Source: Sinorhizobium medicae (GTDB lineage Bacteria; Pseudomonadota; Alphaproteobacteria; Rhizobiales; Rhizobiaceae). From it: DNA of 64,000 nucleotides. How positions within the stretch are numbered: the stretch's first letter is position 1; each line of letters begins with the position of its first letter. The stretch is taken from positions 62,001 to 126,000 of the forward strand of contig NZ_VITA01000005.1 in NCBI RefSeq assembly GCF_007827695.1. The letters run 5' to 3'. The notes under the pieces were generated by a model. That model searched no databases, had not been told where the DNA came from, and saw nothing but the letters and a program-made list of their open reading frames with translations. Positions 18,710-27,222 of the stretch are shown here, piece by piece. The position numbers and the translations under genes were made by a program.

Positions 18710-18836
18710 GTCTGGTGATTGGCCTGTCCCCCGCCCGCACCAGATAAGGACAAAGGCCTCATCCCCCTCTCCGGGCCTTTGTCCCGCTTTCAAAAAAACC
18801 GTCACGGCGCCGCCTCCGCGCCGTGACGGTTTTTTA
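18710..18836 (+). ncRNA. AbcR/alpha-r15-type trans-acting sRNA
   Basis: Three consecutive hairpins can be drawn. The first uses CTGGTG at 18713-18718 with CACCAG at 18739-18744. The second pairs GGACAAAGGCC with GGCCTTTGTCC around a C-rich loop (CATCCCCCTCTCC). The third is a rho-independent terminator in which ACCGTCACGGCG (18798-18809) pairs with CGCCGTGACGGT (18819-18830), followed by a run of six Ts from 18830. Three stem-loops, C-rich unpaired anti-Shine-Dalgarno motifs, about 120 nt, and a place between polA and a MarR gene match the S. meliloti AbcR sRNAs, which silence ABC-transporter mRNAs with Hfq. The 5' end is inferred. Only one copy is visible here. Confidence 0.8.
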
Positions 18837-18962
18837 TTGCCGGTAACAGCGCGCAGGGGCGGCTACCAGCGCGATCTCAAATCCCCGTGAACTCGGCACA
18901 GATAGGCTTCATCGCAAGCATTGTAACTTGTCATCGCGCCCCTTCCCGCGTAGGCATAAGGC

Positions 18963-19406
18963 ATGGCCTTCAATCGTATGGAATCTGCGACTTATCTGGC
19001 CAGCCTGTTGGCGAGAGGCTTCTCGCGCGCCCTGCAGGAGCGCGGCCAGAAGCTCGGCTTCGCTCCCGGGCAGTTCCCGGTTCTCCTGGAATTATGGTCT
19101 GAGGAAGGGCTGACGCAAAGACAGCTTCTCGACAGGCTCGACATCGAGCAGGCAACCATGGCCAATACGCTTGCGCGCATGGAGCGTGATGGCCTTATCA
19201 TCCGCCGCAAGCATCCGAACGACAAGCGCTCGCAACAGATATTCCTGACGGATCGAGCCCGCAAGATGGAGACGGCTGCGAAGGAGGCCGCAGCGGCGGC
19301 GGAGCAGTCGTTGCTGTCCGGCTTTCACCGCTTCGAGAAGGAGCTGATGCTCGAATATATGCGCATGGCCCTCGCAAACTCGGCCCGCCAGGGGGAGACT
19401 TCCTGA
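18963..19406 (+). CDS. MarR-family transcriptional regulator
   Basis: This 147-residue winged-helix protein has the MarR core at residues about 35-105: LTQRQLLDRLDIEQATMANTLARMERDGLI is the recognition helix region and RRKHPNDKRSQQIFLT is the wing. Long N- and C-terminal helices provide dimerisation. The ligand and targets are unknown. It follows the sRNA terminator by about 125 bp, and the M20 peptidase gene follows 82 bp later. Confidence 0.85.
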   Translation: MAFNRMESATYLASLLARGFSRALQERGQKLGFAPGQFPVLLELWSEEGLTQRQLLDRLDIEQATMANTLARMERDGLIIRRKHPNDKRSQQIFLTDRARKMETAAKEAAAAAEQSLLSGFHRFEKELMLEYMRMALANSARQGETS

Positions 19407-19488
19407 CGCGTGGCCCACCGGCAATTTAACCGGTTACGGTTTAAGCAAACATGCATTAGTTTTGCCGCGAAACCATACAAGGATTCGC

Positions 19489-20880
19489 ATGATGGCAGAT
19501 ATCACCCCGGTTCTCGAGCGCGCCGACGCCAATCTCCCGGCTAGCCTCAATCGGCTCTTCGACCTCGTTCGCATCAAGTCCATTTCCACCGATCTTGCCT
19601 TCAAGGCTGAGTGCCGCAAGGCGGCCGAATGGTTGGTGGCGGAGCTCGAAACTCTTGGATTCGAGGCCTCGCTGCGCGACACGCCTGGCCATCCGATGGT
19701 CGTAGCACACCACACAGCCGAGAAGGCGGACGCTCCGCACCTGCTCTTCTACGGCCATTACGATGTGCAGCCGGTCGATCCCCTCAATCTCTGGGAGGCG
19801 CCGCCCTTCGAGCCCTCCATCAAGGAGATCGAGCCCGGGCGCAAGGTCATCACCGGCCGGGGCACGGCCGACGATAAGGGCCAGTTGATGACTTTCGTCG
19901 AAGCGGTGCGGGCCTATAAGGAAACCCGTGCTGCGCTGCCCTGCCGCATCACCATCCTCTTCGAGGGCGAGGAGGAATCCGGCTCTCCGTCGCTCAAGCC
20001 CTTCCTGGAAGCCAATGCCGGGGAACTCAAGGCCGACTACGCGCTCGTCTGCGACACCAGTATGTGGGACCGGGAGACGCCCGCGATTTCGGCCGGCCTG
20101 CGCGGCCTTGTCGGCGAGGAGGTCACGATCAGGGCGGCGGATCGCGACCTGCACTCCGGCTATTTCGGCGGTGCGGCCGCCAACCCGATCCACATTCTGT
20201 CCGGAATTCTTGCCGGTCTTCACGACGAGACCGGCCGCGTGACCCTCGAGGGTTTCTATGATGGCGTCGAGGAGACGCCGCCCGCGATCAAGGCTGCGTG
20301 GGAAACGCTCGGGCAGTCCGCCGAGAAATTTCTCGGCGAGATCGGCCTCTCGATTCCCTCGGGTGAAAAGGGCCGCTCCGTGCTCGAACTCACCTGGGCG
20401 CGGCCGACGGCGGAGGTCAACGGTATCGCCGGGGGCTACACCGGCGAAGGTTTCAAAACGGTGATCGCCGCCGAAGCCTCCGCGAAGGTATCGTTCCGTC
20501 TCGTCGGAAAGCAGGACCCGGACAGGATACGCGAGAGCTTCCGCGCCTATGTTCGCTCGAAGATCCCGGATGACTGCTCCGTCGAGTTTCAACCGCACGG
20601 TGGTTCGCCGGCTATCCAGCTGCCCTATGATTCGGCGCTTCTGACGACAGCGAAAACAGCACTTTCGGATGAGTGGCCGAAGCCTGCCGTAGTCATTGGC
20701 ATGGGCGGCTCCATTCCGATCGTCGGCGATTTCCAGCGCATGCTCGGCATGGAATCGCTGCTCGTCGGCTTCGGCCTTTCCGACGACCGCATCCACTCGC
20801 CGAACGAGAAGTACGAACTGGCGTCCTTCCACAAGGGCATCCGCTCTTGGATACGCATCCTCGACGCAATCGGCGCCTGA
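19489..20880 (+). CDS. M20-family dipeptidase/metallopeptidase
   Basis: This is a 463-residue zinc peptidase of the M20 carnosinase-like branch. LFYGHYDVQPVDPLNLWE near residue 84 carries the first zinc His and Asp. GRGTADDKGQL near 123 carries the bridging Asp, and LFEGEEESGSPSL near 155 carries the general-base Glu and a zinc Glu. HSGYFGGAAANP marks the dimerisation lid. The start is ATG at 19489, or the adjacent ATG. Substrates are probably small peptides or N-acylated amino acids. Confidence 0.88.
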   Translation: MMADITPVLERADANLPASLNRLFDLVRIKSISTDLAFKAECRKAAEWLVAELETLGFEASLRDTPGHPMVVAHHTAEKADAPHLLFYGHYDVQPVDPLNLWEAPPFEPSIKEIEPGRKVITGRGTADDKGQLMTFVEAVRAYKETRAALPCRITILFEGEEESGSPSLKPFLEANAGELKADYALVCDTSMWDRETPAISAGLRGLVGEEVTIRAADRDLHSGYFGGAAANPIHILSGILAGLHDETGRVTLEGFYDGVEETPPAIKAAWETLGQSAEKFLGEIGLSIPSGEKGRSVLELTWARPTAEVNGIAGGYTGEGFKTVIAAEASAKVSFRLVGKQDPDRIRESFRAYVRSKIPDDCSVEFQPHGGSPAIQLPYDSALLTTAKTALSDEWPKPAVVIGMGGSIPIVGDFQRMLGMESLLVGFGLSDDRIHSPNEKYELASFHKGIRSWIRILDAIGA

Positions 20881-21245
20881 CGAACAGCCTTCGGCGCCGT
20901 GGGCGTTATCACAGGGATGAGAGCCCTGCAGCGTCTGCGGCGCGGAGTCGACAATTCGCGCCGGCGGGTCGTATAACCGGCCGACTTTGCTTGACCTGCC
21001 AGCCGTGGGATGCTTCCCTTTTCGAAAACGATTAAAGTGGGAAACGGGCTGTTGGCAATTGCTGGGATCGGGACGCCGCGTTCCGGACATGGTTCTTTCA
21101 ATAGACAGGATGGGCATCGTTACTGCGGTAGACCTGCGGGGTGGCCGGCATGCCCACAAACGGCTGCTGCCGTCGGGCATTTGCGCCGCAAGGCTCCTAC
21201 CTTCGTGATTAGATTTCCGAGAGGGAATCACGCAGAAGCGCCGGC
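20881..21245. other. Intergenic region with no visible gene
   Basis: These 365 bases separate the peptidase from the YbhN-like gene. Short open frames exist but none has a plausible site plus family resemblance. TTGCTTGACC near 20989 could be a -35 element. I see no terminator with a T-run. Confidence 0.4.
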
Positions 21246-22193
21246 ATGAATCGGTTCAAAGCATATTTCTGGCCCATTGTCGGGCTTATGGCCATCGTGA
21301 TTTCGGTGCGCGCCCTTATCGATGAACTACGCGGCCTGTCGCTCAACGAATTCCTGGCAAGCTTCCAGGCCATATCGCTTGAAAGCTGGCTGCTCGCAAT
21401 CGGTTCGACGCTTCTGGCCTATGCGGCTCTTGCCGCTTACGACAAGCTGGCGCTCGACCACCTCGGCCATCGAATCTCGCTCTGGTTCATCACGCTCTGC
21501 TCGTTCACCACCTATGCATTGTCGCATAATCTCGGCGCCTCGGTTTTTTCCGGCGCCGTGGTGCGTTATCGCGCCTACCGGTCGAAAGGCCTGACGGCCG
21601 GAGAGGTGGGCGTTCTCGTTGCCTTCTGCTCCTTCACCTTCACGCTCGGCACGCTGGTGCTCTCGGCAATCGTTCTGATTCTGAAGCCCAACATAATCGA
21701 GAGATTTTCGGAGTTCCTGCCGCTCGAAATGTCGTTGACGACAGGCGGGCTCATTCTGGCGCTCATAGCGCTTTACGTGCTCGGCAGCCTGGTCGGGCTC
21801 AGACCTCTGCACACACGCTGGTTCCAGCTGCACTATCCGCGGCCCTCCATCGTGCTGAGGCAGTTGATCATCGGCCCTCTGGAGCTTCTGGGTGCTGCCG
21901 GCATCATCTATTTCGCGCTGCCGGAAGCCGGCAATCCCGGCTACGTCGTCATTCTCGGCATTTTCCTGGCATCCTTTTCCGCCGCGCTTCTCTCCCATGC
22001 GCCCGGCGGACTCGGCGTGCTCGAACTCGTCTTCATCGCTGCGCTTCCGGAAATGGATCCGGCCGACGTTCTGGCTGCACTGGCAATTTTCCGGCTGCTC
22101 TATCTCCTCATCCCCTTCGTTATGGCTCTGGTTGTTATCCTCGCCTTCGAGCATTCCCGCTTTGTGGAGGAGCGGAGCGAGAAGGAGCCATAG
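21246..22193 (+). CDS. UPF0104/YbhN-like membrane protein (lysylphosphatidylglycerol synthase TM family)
   Basis: This 315-residue protein has about eight membrane segments. It corresponds to the flippase-like N-terminal part of MprF without the aminoacyl-transferase domain. Landmarks are TTYALSHNLGASVFSGAVVRYRAYRSKGLT near residue 90 and LLSHAPGGLGVLELVFIAALP near 255, both typical of the family. A lipid transport or translocation role is plausible but unproven. The gene stands alone and converges on a small secreted protein. Confidence 0.83.
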   Translation: MNRFKAYFWPIVGLMAIVISVRALIDELRGLSLNEFLASFQAISLESWLLAIGSTLLAYAALAAYDKLALDHLGHRISLWFITLCSFTTYALSHNLGASVFSGAVVRYRAYRSKGLTAGEVGVLVAFCSFTFTLGTLVLSAIVLILKPNIIERFSEFLPLEMSLTTGGLILALIALYVLGSLVGLRPLHTRWFQLHYPRPSIVLRQLIIGPLELLGAAGIIYFALPEAGNPGYVVILGIFLASFSAALLSHAPGGLGVLELVFIAALPEMDPADVLAALAIFRLLYLLIPFVMALVVILAFEHSRFVEERSEKEP

Positions 22194-22204
22194 CGAAGGG
22201 ACGC

Positions 22205-22230
22205 GAGATGCGAGCGGAAAACCGCATCTC
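22205..22230. terminator. Hairpin between convergent genes
   Basis: GAGATGCG at 22205-22212 pairs with CGCATCTC at 22223-22230 around a GAAAAC-containing loop. It sits between the stops of the YbhN-like gene and the leftward secreted-protein gene. No T-run follows on either strand. Confidence 0.4.
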
Positions 22231-22244
22231 AGGCGCCTGGAAAT

Positions 22245-22736
22245 TCAAGGAATGTTGCAGGTGGCGGGGAGCGCCTTCTCTATCGGCCCTTCGACCTTGT
22301 CGAGCCGGGCCGTCTCGATCTGGTAGGGGGTAAAGGGCGGAACCTGCAGTGACGGATTGATGATCCTCGTGACGTAGCAGCCGGAGAAGAAGTGGATCTT
22401 ACTGCCTTCCTCGACGGATTTGATCGCGACGGGCACCGCCGAATAGATGCTGCCTGCAGCGCCTTCCGTCGTTACCTTGCCGATCTTCACCTCGACGGAC
22501 GCCGTTTTCGCGTAACCTTCGGCAAAGGCCTTGAACTCGCCAACCGGCTTCGCTGCACCGAAATAGCCGTAGGCTCTGGCATATTCCTTGCGATTGATTG
22601 CATTGTAGAGCGAGCGGACCAGCGTCCCGCCATCGGATCGGTCGTCGACATAGGCTATGGCTTCCTGCGCCCCGACGGTGGTGACCTGCGTCGTGAGCGC
22701 CGCAAGGACGAACAGGGCTGTGTGGCGTAACCTCAT
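22245..22736 (-). CDS. Secreted hypothetical protein
   Basis: This exported protein has about 163 residues. The signal peptide (RHTALFVLAALTTQVTTVGAQ) is followed by a small alpha/beta domain resembling periplasmic NTF2-like folds (LVRSLYNAINRKEYARAYGYF). Two cysteines near the end (GCYVT and ATCNIP) could form a disulfide. I chose the ATG at 22736 because GAGGAGA lies just upstream. I recognise no named family and its role is unknown. Confidence 0.65.
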   Translation of the reverse strand: MRLRHTALFVLAALTTQVTTVGAQEAIAYVDDRSDGGTLVRSLYNAINRKEYARAYGYFGAAKPVGEFKAFAEGYAKTASVEVKIGKVTTEGAAGSIYSAVPVAIKSVEEGSKIHFFSGCYVTRIINPSLQVPPFTPYQIETARLDKVEGPIEKALPATCNIP

Positions 22737-22850
22737 GATCTCTCCTCTCGAACGGACAGTTCCGCTTTTTGCGAACGGCATCGGAGTTTGAAGGCGCACC
22801 CTCGGGGCTTGTATCGGCGAGGATCCCGACGATTTTGAGTCGGGAAAGCC

Positions 22851-23738
22851 TTACTGCGGCGGCAGTCCGGATTTTCGCCGGCTGACGACATGTTCGCGCC
22901 AGATGGTGAAGATGCCGGCGGCAACCACCAGCACCGAACCGAAGACCATGTTCGTCGTCAGCGTCTCGCCGAAGATCGTCACGCCCATGACCGAGGCGAA
23001 GACGAGCTGCAGGTAGGTCAGCGGCTGGACCGCGGCCGCATCGAGCATGTCATAGGCGCGGATCAGAAAATAATGGCTCGACGTGCCGGTGATGCAGAGC
23101 AGCACCATCCAGACCCAGTCCGTGCCGGAAAGCGTTGCCCAGAAGAAGGGGCCGACGAGAGTGATCGCGAAGGCGCCGACGACGCCGGTATAGAAGAAGC
23201 TGGTCACCGCAGAGTCGCCGCGGCTGGCAAGCCTGGTGGTGATGACATAGAAGGCGAACATCACCGCCGCCGCCAGCGGCAGCAGAAAATTCACGTTGAA
23301 CGAGCCGTCTTCCGGCCGAAGGATCAGGAGAACGCCGAGAAGACCAACGGAAATCGCCGACCAGCGCCGCCATCCCACCCGTTCGCCGAGCAGCGGCATC
23401 GACAGAAGCGCCACGAAGAGCGGCGTGGCTGCGAGGATCGCCTGCGACTGCGCCAGCCCGACGATGGTGAATGACGTGATCACCAGGACGATCTGCACCG
23501 GCAGCAGCACGCCGCGCAGGAGCTGAATGAGCGGTTTTTTCGTCACCATTGTCGCGGCAAACCCGCCCGGTGCCCGCGCCGCGAGCACCGCGGCAAAGCC
23601 GGCAAAGGCCCAATAGCGGATCATCGCGACGAAGACGGGCGGATAGAGAGCAGCCAGATGCTTCGAGATGCCGTCCTGCATCGCGAAGATGACGATCGCC
23701 AGCAGCGTGAAGACGTAACCGTTTGCCTTGGGTGTCAT
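22851..23738 (-). CDS. EamA/DMT-superfamily transporter
   Basis: This protein of about 295 residues has ten predicted membrane segments in two EamA repeats. It starts with GYVFTLLAIVIFAMQDGISKHLA and has the paired-repeat signatures near residues 60-130 and 190-280. DMT exporters move metabolites, amino acids or drugs across the inner membrane; no substrate is evident. I chose the ATG at 23738; the 85 residues of in-frame sequence upstream run through an sRNA gene and are not coding. Confidence 0.83.
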   Translation of the reverse strand: MTPKANGYVFTLLAIVIFAMQDGISKHLAALYPPVFVAMIRYWAFAGFAAVLAARAPGGFAATMVTKKPLIQLLRGVLLPVQIVLVITSFTIVGLAQSQAILAATPLFVALLSMPLLGERVGWRRWSAISVGLLGVLLILRPEDGSFNVNFLLPLAAAVMFAFYVITTRLASRGDSAVTSFFYTGVVGAFAITLVGPFFWATLSGTDWVWMVLLCITGTSSHYFLIRAYDMLDAAAVQPLTYLQLVFASVMGVTIFGETLTTNMVFGSVLVVAAGIFTIWREHVVSRRKSGLPPQ

Positions 23739-23829
23739 AGGGTATCTGTTACACGCGCTTTGCCGCCGCAACCATGGCCTTTTTGCATTCGGCGGCAGAT
23801 TCGAGGCGCCGGGTTGCGGAGTGCCTGAT

Positions 23830-23955
23830 ACAGAAAGACCCCGAGCCGGGAGGAGGTGGCTCGGGGTCTTAAACCTGATCGGTTCTGGGAGGAGGAGTGA
23901 ACCGATCGAATGCCGGGCGCCGTGGGAGGAGGTACAGCGCTTCGACAAGGAGGAG
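23830..23955 (-). ncRNA. Anti-Shine-Dalgarno sRNA, 'cuckoo'/CcsR (alpha-r14)-like
   Basis: Read leftward, the transcript contains three copies of CCTCCTCCC, at about 23920-23930, 23885-23895 and 23848-23857. The last two lie in hairpin loops: GATCGGTTC pairs with GAACCGATC (23877-23907), and a perfect 13-bp stem pairs GGCTCGGGGTCTT with AAGACCCCGAGCC (23835-23870) and ends in a T-rich tail as a terminator. Repeated CCUCCUCCC loops are the hallmark of alphaproteobacterial CcsR/cuckoo sRNAs. The 5' end is not defined. It lies upstream of the DMT gene on the same strand. Confidence 0.8.
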
Positions 23956-24026
23956 AATAAATCATTTTCGCTGAGGTAATAGTGCGAATGTTGCATTGCA
24001 GCATTGCGCCGGACGCAAGACGGCGT

Positions 24027-24458
24027 TCAGCCCTCTGCCCCTGGCAGGTCCCCAGCCGGCGCGGTGGTGATCCGCAGAGCCGCCTGGCTTACCCGTTCGC
24101 TGATGCGCTCCCGGTTGAGAGCCATCGCGTCCGGCGTCGGCTCCCATTCATTGCACCATTCCGGGGGAATCCCCTCGAGCAACCCGTTCGGATCCAGGAA
24201 TGACGGCATATAGCCACGGCGCTGCATTTCCGCGATCAGCGCGGCCTGGCGCGCAGCCAGATAGCCGAGGCGGCTGTAGAAGAAGCGGACATGCCCCTTG
24301 CCGAGGGTATAGAACTCCGGATTGCGGCGGTCGTTCGGCTCCTCGCCGCGGGCGATTGCCCCGCGGACAAGCGCAAAGATGCGCGGCAGCTCGCGATATT
24401 CGGCGACGAGATGCGGGCCGCTCAGCTCCGAGGGCGGAATGCAATTGATTCTGGTCAA
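24027..24458 (-). CDS. Pyrimidine-dimer DNA glycosylase, T4 endonuclease V (DenV) family
   Basis: The 143-residue product matches T4 endonuclease V along its length. The N-terminal TRIN is followed by HLVAEYRELPRIFALVR, which holds the catalytic Glu; LGKGHVRFFYSRLGYL and RQAALIAEMQRRGY complete the core. In T4 the nucleophile is the alpha-amine of Thr2 after Met removal, so translation must begin one codon before TRIN. That codon here is TTG at 24456-24458. An ATG at 24494 would add about 12 residues before the Thr and should block catalysis. The enzyme would remove cyclobutane pyrimidine dimers. The ribosome site before the TTG is weak. Confidence 0.82.
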   Translation of the reverse strand: MTRINCIPPSELSGPHLVAEYRELPRIFALVRGAIARGEEPNDRRNPEFYTLGKGHVRFFYSRLGYLAARQAALIAEMQRRGYMPSFLDPNGLLEGIPPEWCNEWEPTPDAMALNRERISERVSQAALRITTAPAGDLPGAEG

Positions 24459-24737
24459 GCCTGGCACCCGATCGTGGACTGATGACTGCACCATAATAGT
24501 CGCGGCAGAGCGCGCAAGGGTCTCGACGCGACGACAGGTCCGATGATGCAAGGTTTTGAACAATCTGCCTTTTTCGCAAGAGAGCTCTTAACTTCCCCTT
24601 AAATTGCCGCATTTAGAGTACAACGGATCGGCACCAGCGGACGGGGCGGAGCCTCCCGCACGACAACGGCCCAGCCGGGAGCAGCTTGCGAGCGATGTTC
24701 ACCCCGGTTCGGCCCTAAATGGGTATTTCCTTCCGGC

Positions 24738-26990
24738 ATGGCGAGCGGCAAATCAGGACAGCGGATCGAGCCTTCCTTCGGCGGTAACGACGACGGCGGC
24801 GAGCTGCGGGTCGACGCGAGCGATCGCGTGGCGGGCGGCGGACGCAAGCCGAAGCGCGCCAAGCCGCCCGAACGCGGCGCCAAGGGAGAAAAACGCGCCA
24901 GGCGTGCCGGCGGGCGCGGCTCCGGCAAAAGCGGTTCCGGCGGGTTCTTCGGCCTCGCCCGGCGGTTCGCCTATTGGTGCGTCGTGCTCGGCATATGGGG
25001 TGCGATCGGCGTCGGCGGGCTCGTGCTCTATTACGGAGCGCGCATGCCGAGCGCGACGAGCTGGTCGATCCCAGAGCGGCCGCCCAACGTCAAGATTGTC
25101 GCTGCCAATGGCGAGATCATCGCCAACAGGGGCGCGACAGGCGGAGAGGCTGTCGCGCTCGAAGACATGTCGCCCTATATCCCTCAGGCGGTGATCGCCA
25201 TCGAGGACCGCCGATTCCATTCGCATTTCGGCGTTGACCCGCTGGGGCTGGCGCGCGCCATGCTCACGAACGTCATGAGCGGCCGCATGGTCCAGGGCGG
25301 CTCCACGCTCACCCAGCAGCTTGCCAAAAACCTGTTCCTCTCGCCGGAGCGCACGCTCGAGCGAAAGGTGCAGGAGGTGCTGCTCGCTTTCTGGCTGGAG
25401 CAGAAATACACCAAGGACCAGATCCTGGCGATGTATCTCAACCGCGTCTTCTTCGGGTCGAACGCCTATGGCGTCGAGGCGGCTTCGCGGCGCTACTTCA
25501 ACAAGTCGGCGCGCGACGTCAATCTCGGCGAGGCGGCATTGCTCGCGGGCCTTCTGAAAGCCCCTTCACGGCTGTCGCCGGCCCGGAACCCCGAAGCAGC
25601 GGAGGAGCGCGCGCAGCTCGTGCTTGGCGCCATGCGTGAGGAAGGCTTCATCAACGATGCCGAGATCAAGACGGCGATGTCGCAGGCGCCGACCCGGGCA
25701 AAGAGCTTCTGGTCCGGCGCCGAACACTACGTCGCGGATATGGTTATGGACCAGCTCCCCGGCATGATCGGCGAAGTTACACAAGACCTCGTCATCGACA
25801 CGACCATCGACCTTGCGCTCGAGAAGAGGGCCGAAGAGATTCTCGCCGAAAGGCTTGAGACGGAGGGCGGCAAGGTCAACGCCTCGCAGGCGGCGCTCGT
25901 CTCCCTCGACGGCACCGGTGCCATCCGGGCACTGGTTGGCGGCAGGGACTATGCCGAAAGCCAGTTCGATCGCGCCTCCAAGGCCAAGCGGCAGCCAGGA
26001 TCGGCCTTCAAGCCTTTCGTCTATGCAGCGGCACTCGAGATCGGCCGCACGCCGATGTCCGTTCGCAACGACGTGCCTGTCAGGATCGGCAACTGGACGC
26101 CTGAAAACTATGACCAGAAATATCGAGGCGAGGTGACGCTCGCCGATGCGCTCGCCAATTCGCTGAACACCATCGCCGCCCAGCTGGTGATGGAGGTCGG
26201 GCCGCAAAACGTGGTCAAGCTCGCGCACCGCCTCGGCATCGATTCCGAGATGCAGGCCAATGCATCGATCGCGCTCGGCACGTCGGAAGTGACGCTGGTG
26301 GAGCTGACGTCCTCCTATGCGCCTTTCATGAATGGCGGCTACAAGGCGACGCCGCACGTTATCCGGCGCATCTCTACCGCCGACGGCACCGTGCTTTACG
26401 AGAACACCTACGACAATCCGCCCCGGGTGCTCGATCCGGCGGTCGTCAGCGAGATGAACCGGATGATGGTGCGCGTGCTGACTGACGGCACCGGCAAGAA
26501 TGCACGTCTGCCGGGCTGGGAGGCAGCGGGAAAGACCGGAACGACGCAATCATTCCGCGACGCGCTCTTCGTCGGCTACACCTCCAGCCTCGCGACCGGT
26601 ATCTGGTTCGGCAATGACGACGGCAAGTTCATGAAGAAGGTCACCGGCGGCGGCCTTCCCGCCCGTGCCTGGCATGATTTCATGACGGCGGCGCATGAGG
26701 GCCTCTCGCCCTCGCCGCTCTTCGGCACGACGGGCGTACAGCCGGTTTTCGACCAAGGCATCGCGGCTGCGGAGGAGATGCCGGTTGACGGTTTCGATAC
26801 CGGTAGCCCGGATGTTTTTCCTGAGCGCCCGGCAGGTATGGATGGCATGGAAAGCATGGACGGCATGGCCGCCGCCGATCAGATCCGGCCGGCAGAACAG
26901 GCGGGAGGGCCGATTCCGCCGGCGGGCGTCGGCGAGACCACCGGAGGCACCCGCCGCACGACGCTTTTCGATCTGCTGACCGGAGGCTGA
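24738..26990 (+). CDS. Class A penicillin-binding protein (PBP1-type glycosyltransferase/transpeptidase)
   Basis: This bifunctional cell-wall synthase has 750 residues. A basic, Gly-rich cytoplasmic tail (about 75 residues) precedes one membrane anchor (VVLGIWGAIGVGGLVLYYGA). The glycosyltransferase domain has EDRRFHSHFGVDPLGLARA with the catalytic Glu, GGSTLTQQLAKNLF, and KVQEVLLAFWLEQKYTKDQIL. The transpeptidase domain has the active-site Ser in GSAFKPF near 420, SLN near 475, and KTGTTQ near 600. The tail after residue 690 is acidic with GMDGMESMDGMAAA. No good Shine-Dalgarno precedes the ATG. Confidence 0.92.
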   Translation: MASGKSGQRIEPSFGGNDDGGELRVDASDRVAGGGRKPKRAKPPERGAKGEKRARRAGGRGSGKSGSGGFFGLARRFAYWCVVLGIWGAIGVGGLVLYYGARMPSATSWSIPERPPNVKIVAANGEIIANRGATGGEAVALEDMSPYIPQAVIAIEDRRFHSHFGVDPLGLARAMLTNVMSGRMVQGGSTLTQQLAKNLFLSPERTLERKVQEVLLAFWLEQKYTKDQILAMYLNRVFFGSNAYGVEAASRRYFNKSARDVNLGEAALLAGLLKAPSRLSPARNPEAAEERAQLVLGAMREEGFINDAEIKTAMSQAPTRAKSFWSGAEHYVADMVMDQLPGMIGEVTQDLVIDTTIDLALEKRAEEILAERLETEGGKVNASQAALVSLDGTGAIRALVGGRDYAESQFDRASKAKRQPGSAFKPFVYAAALEIGRTPMSVRNDVPVRIGNWTPENYDQKYRGEVTLADALANSLNTIAAQLVMEVGPQNVVKLAHRLGIDSEMQANASIALGTSEVTLVELTSSYAPFMNGGYKATPHVIRRISTADGTVLYENTYDNPPRVLDPAVVSEMNRMMVRVLTDGTGKNARLPGWEAAGKTGTTQSFRDALFVGYTSSLATGIWFGNDDGKFMKKVTGGGLPARAWHDFMTAAHEGLSPSPLFGTTGVQPVFDQGIAAAEEMPVDGFDTGSPDVFPERPAGMDGMESMDGMAAADQIRPAEQAGGPIPPAGVGETTGGTRRTTLFDLLTGG

Positions 26991-27076
26991 GGCAGCCGTC
27001 TGCGATGGCAGCCGGCGCGCGTCGGGCGTTTGCGAAAATGCGGCTTGCATTTGCCGCTGATAGCCCCGCAGAATGC

Positions 27077-27105
27077 CTTGCAGTCCGAAACGCCGGTCCT
27101 TATAT
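27077..27105 (+). promoter_or_regulatory. Candidate dnaK promoter (heat-shock/housekeeping hybrid)
   Basis: CTTGCAG at 27077-27083 and CTTATAT at 27099-27105 have about 16 bases between them. CTTG followed by a T/A-rich box fits alphaproteobacterial RpoH promoters and also sigma-70. It lies about 118 bp upstream of the dnaK start. No CIRCE inverted repeat is visible here. Confidence 0.45.
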
Positions 27106-27222
27106 ACGCCGCATCGCCGCAGCCACGGCTGCGAAGAGACAAGATGCAAAGACCATCCCGTTAGGGGCTGTCCCACGAATGCCTGACCGGGTTCCGACAG
27201 TCCGCTGCAAGGAGAGAACGAC

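Noticed and set aside
24459-24563. An N-terminal extension of the T4 endonuclease V-like protein
   Set aside because: It would bury the catalytic Thr. The extension has no similarity to the family, so the TTG start is preferred.
27077-27222. A CIRCE element controlling dnaK
   Set aside because: I looked for the TTAGCACTC-N9-GAGTGCTAA repeat and did not find it; a sigma-factor promoter is the better explanation.
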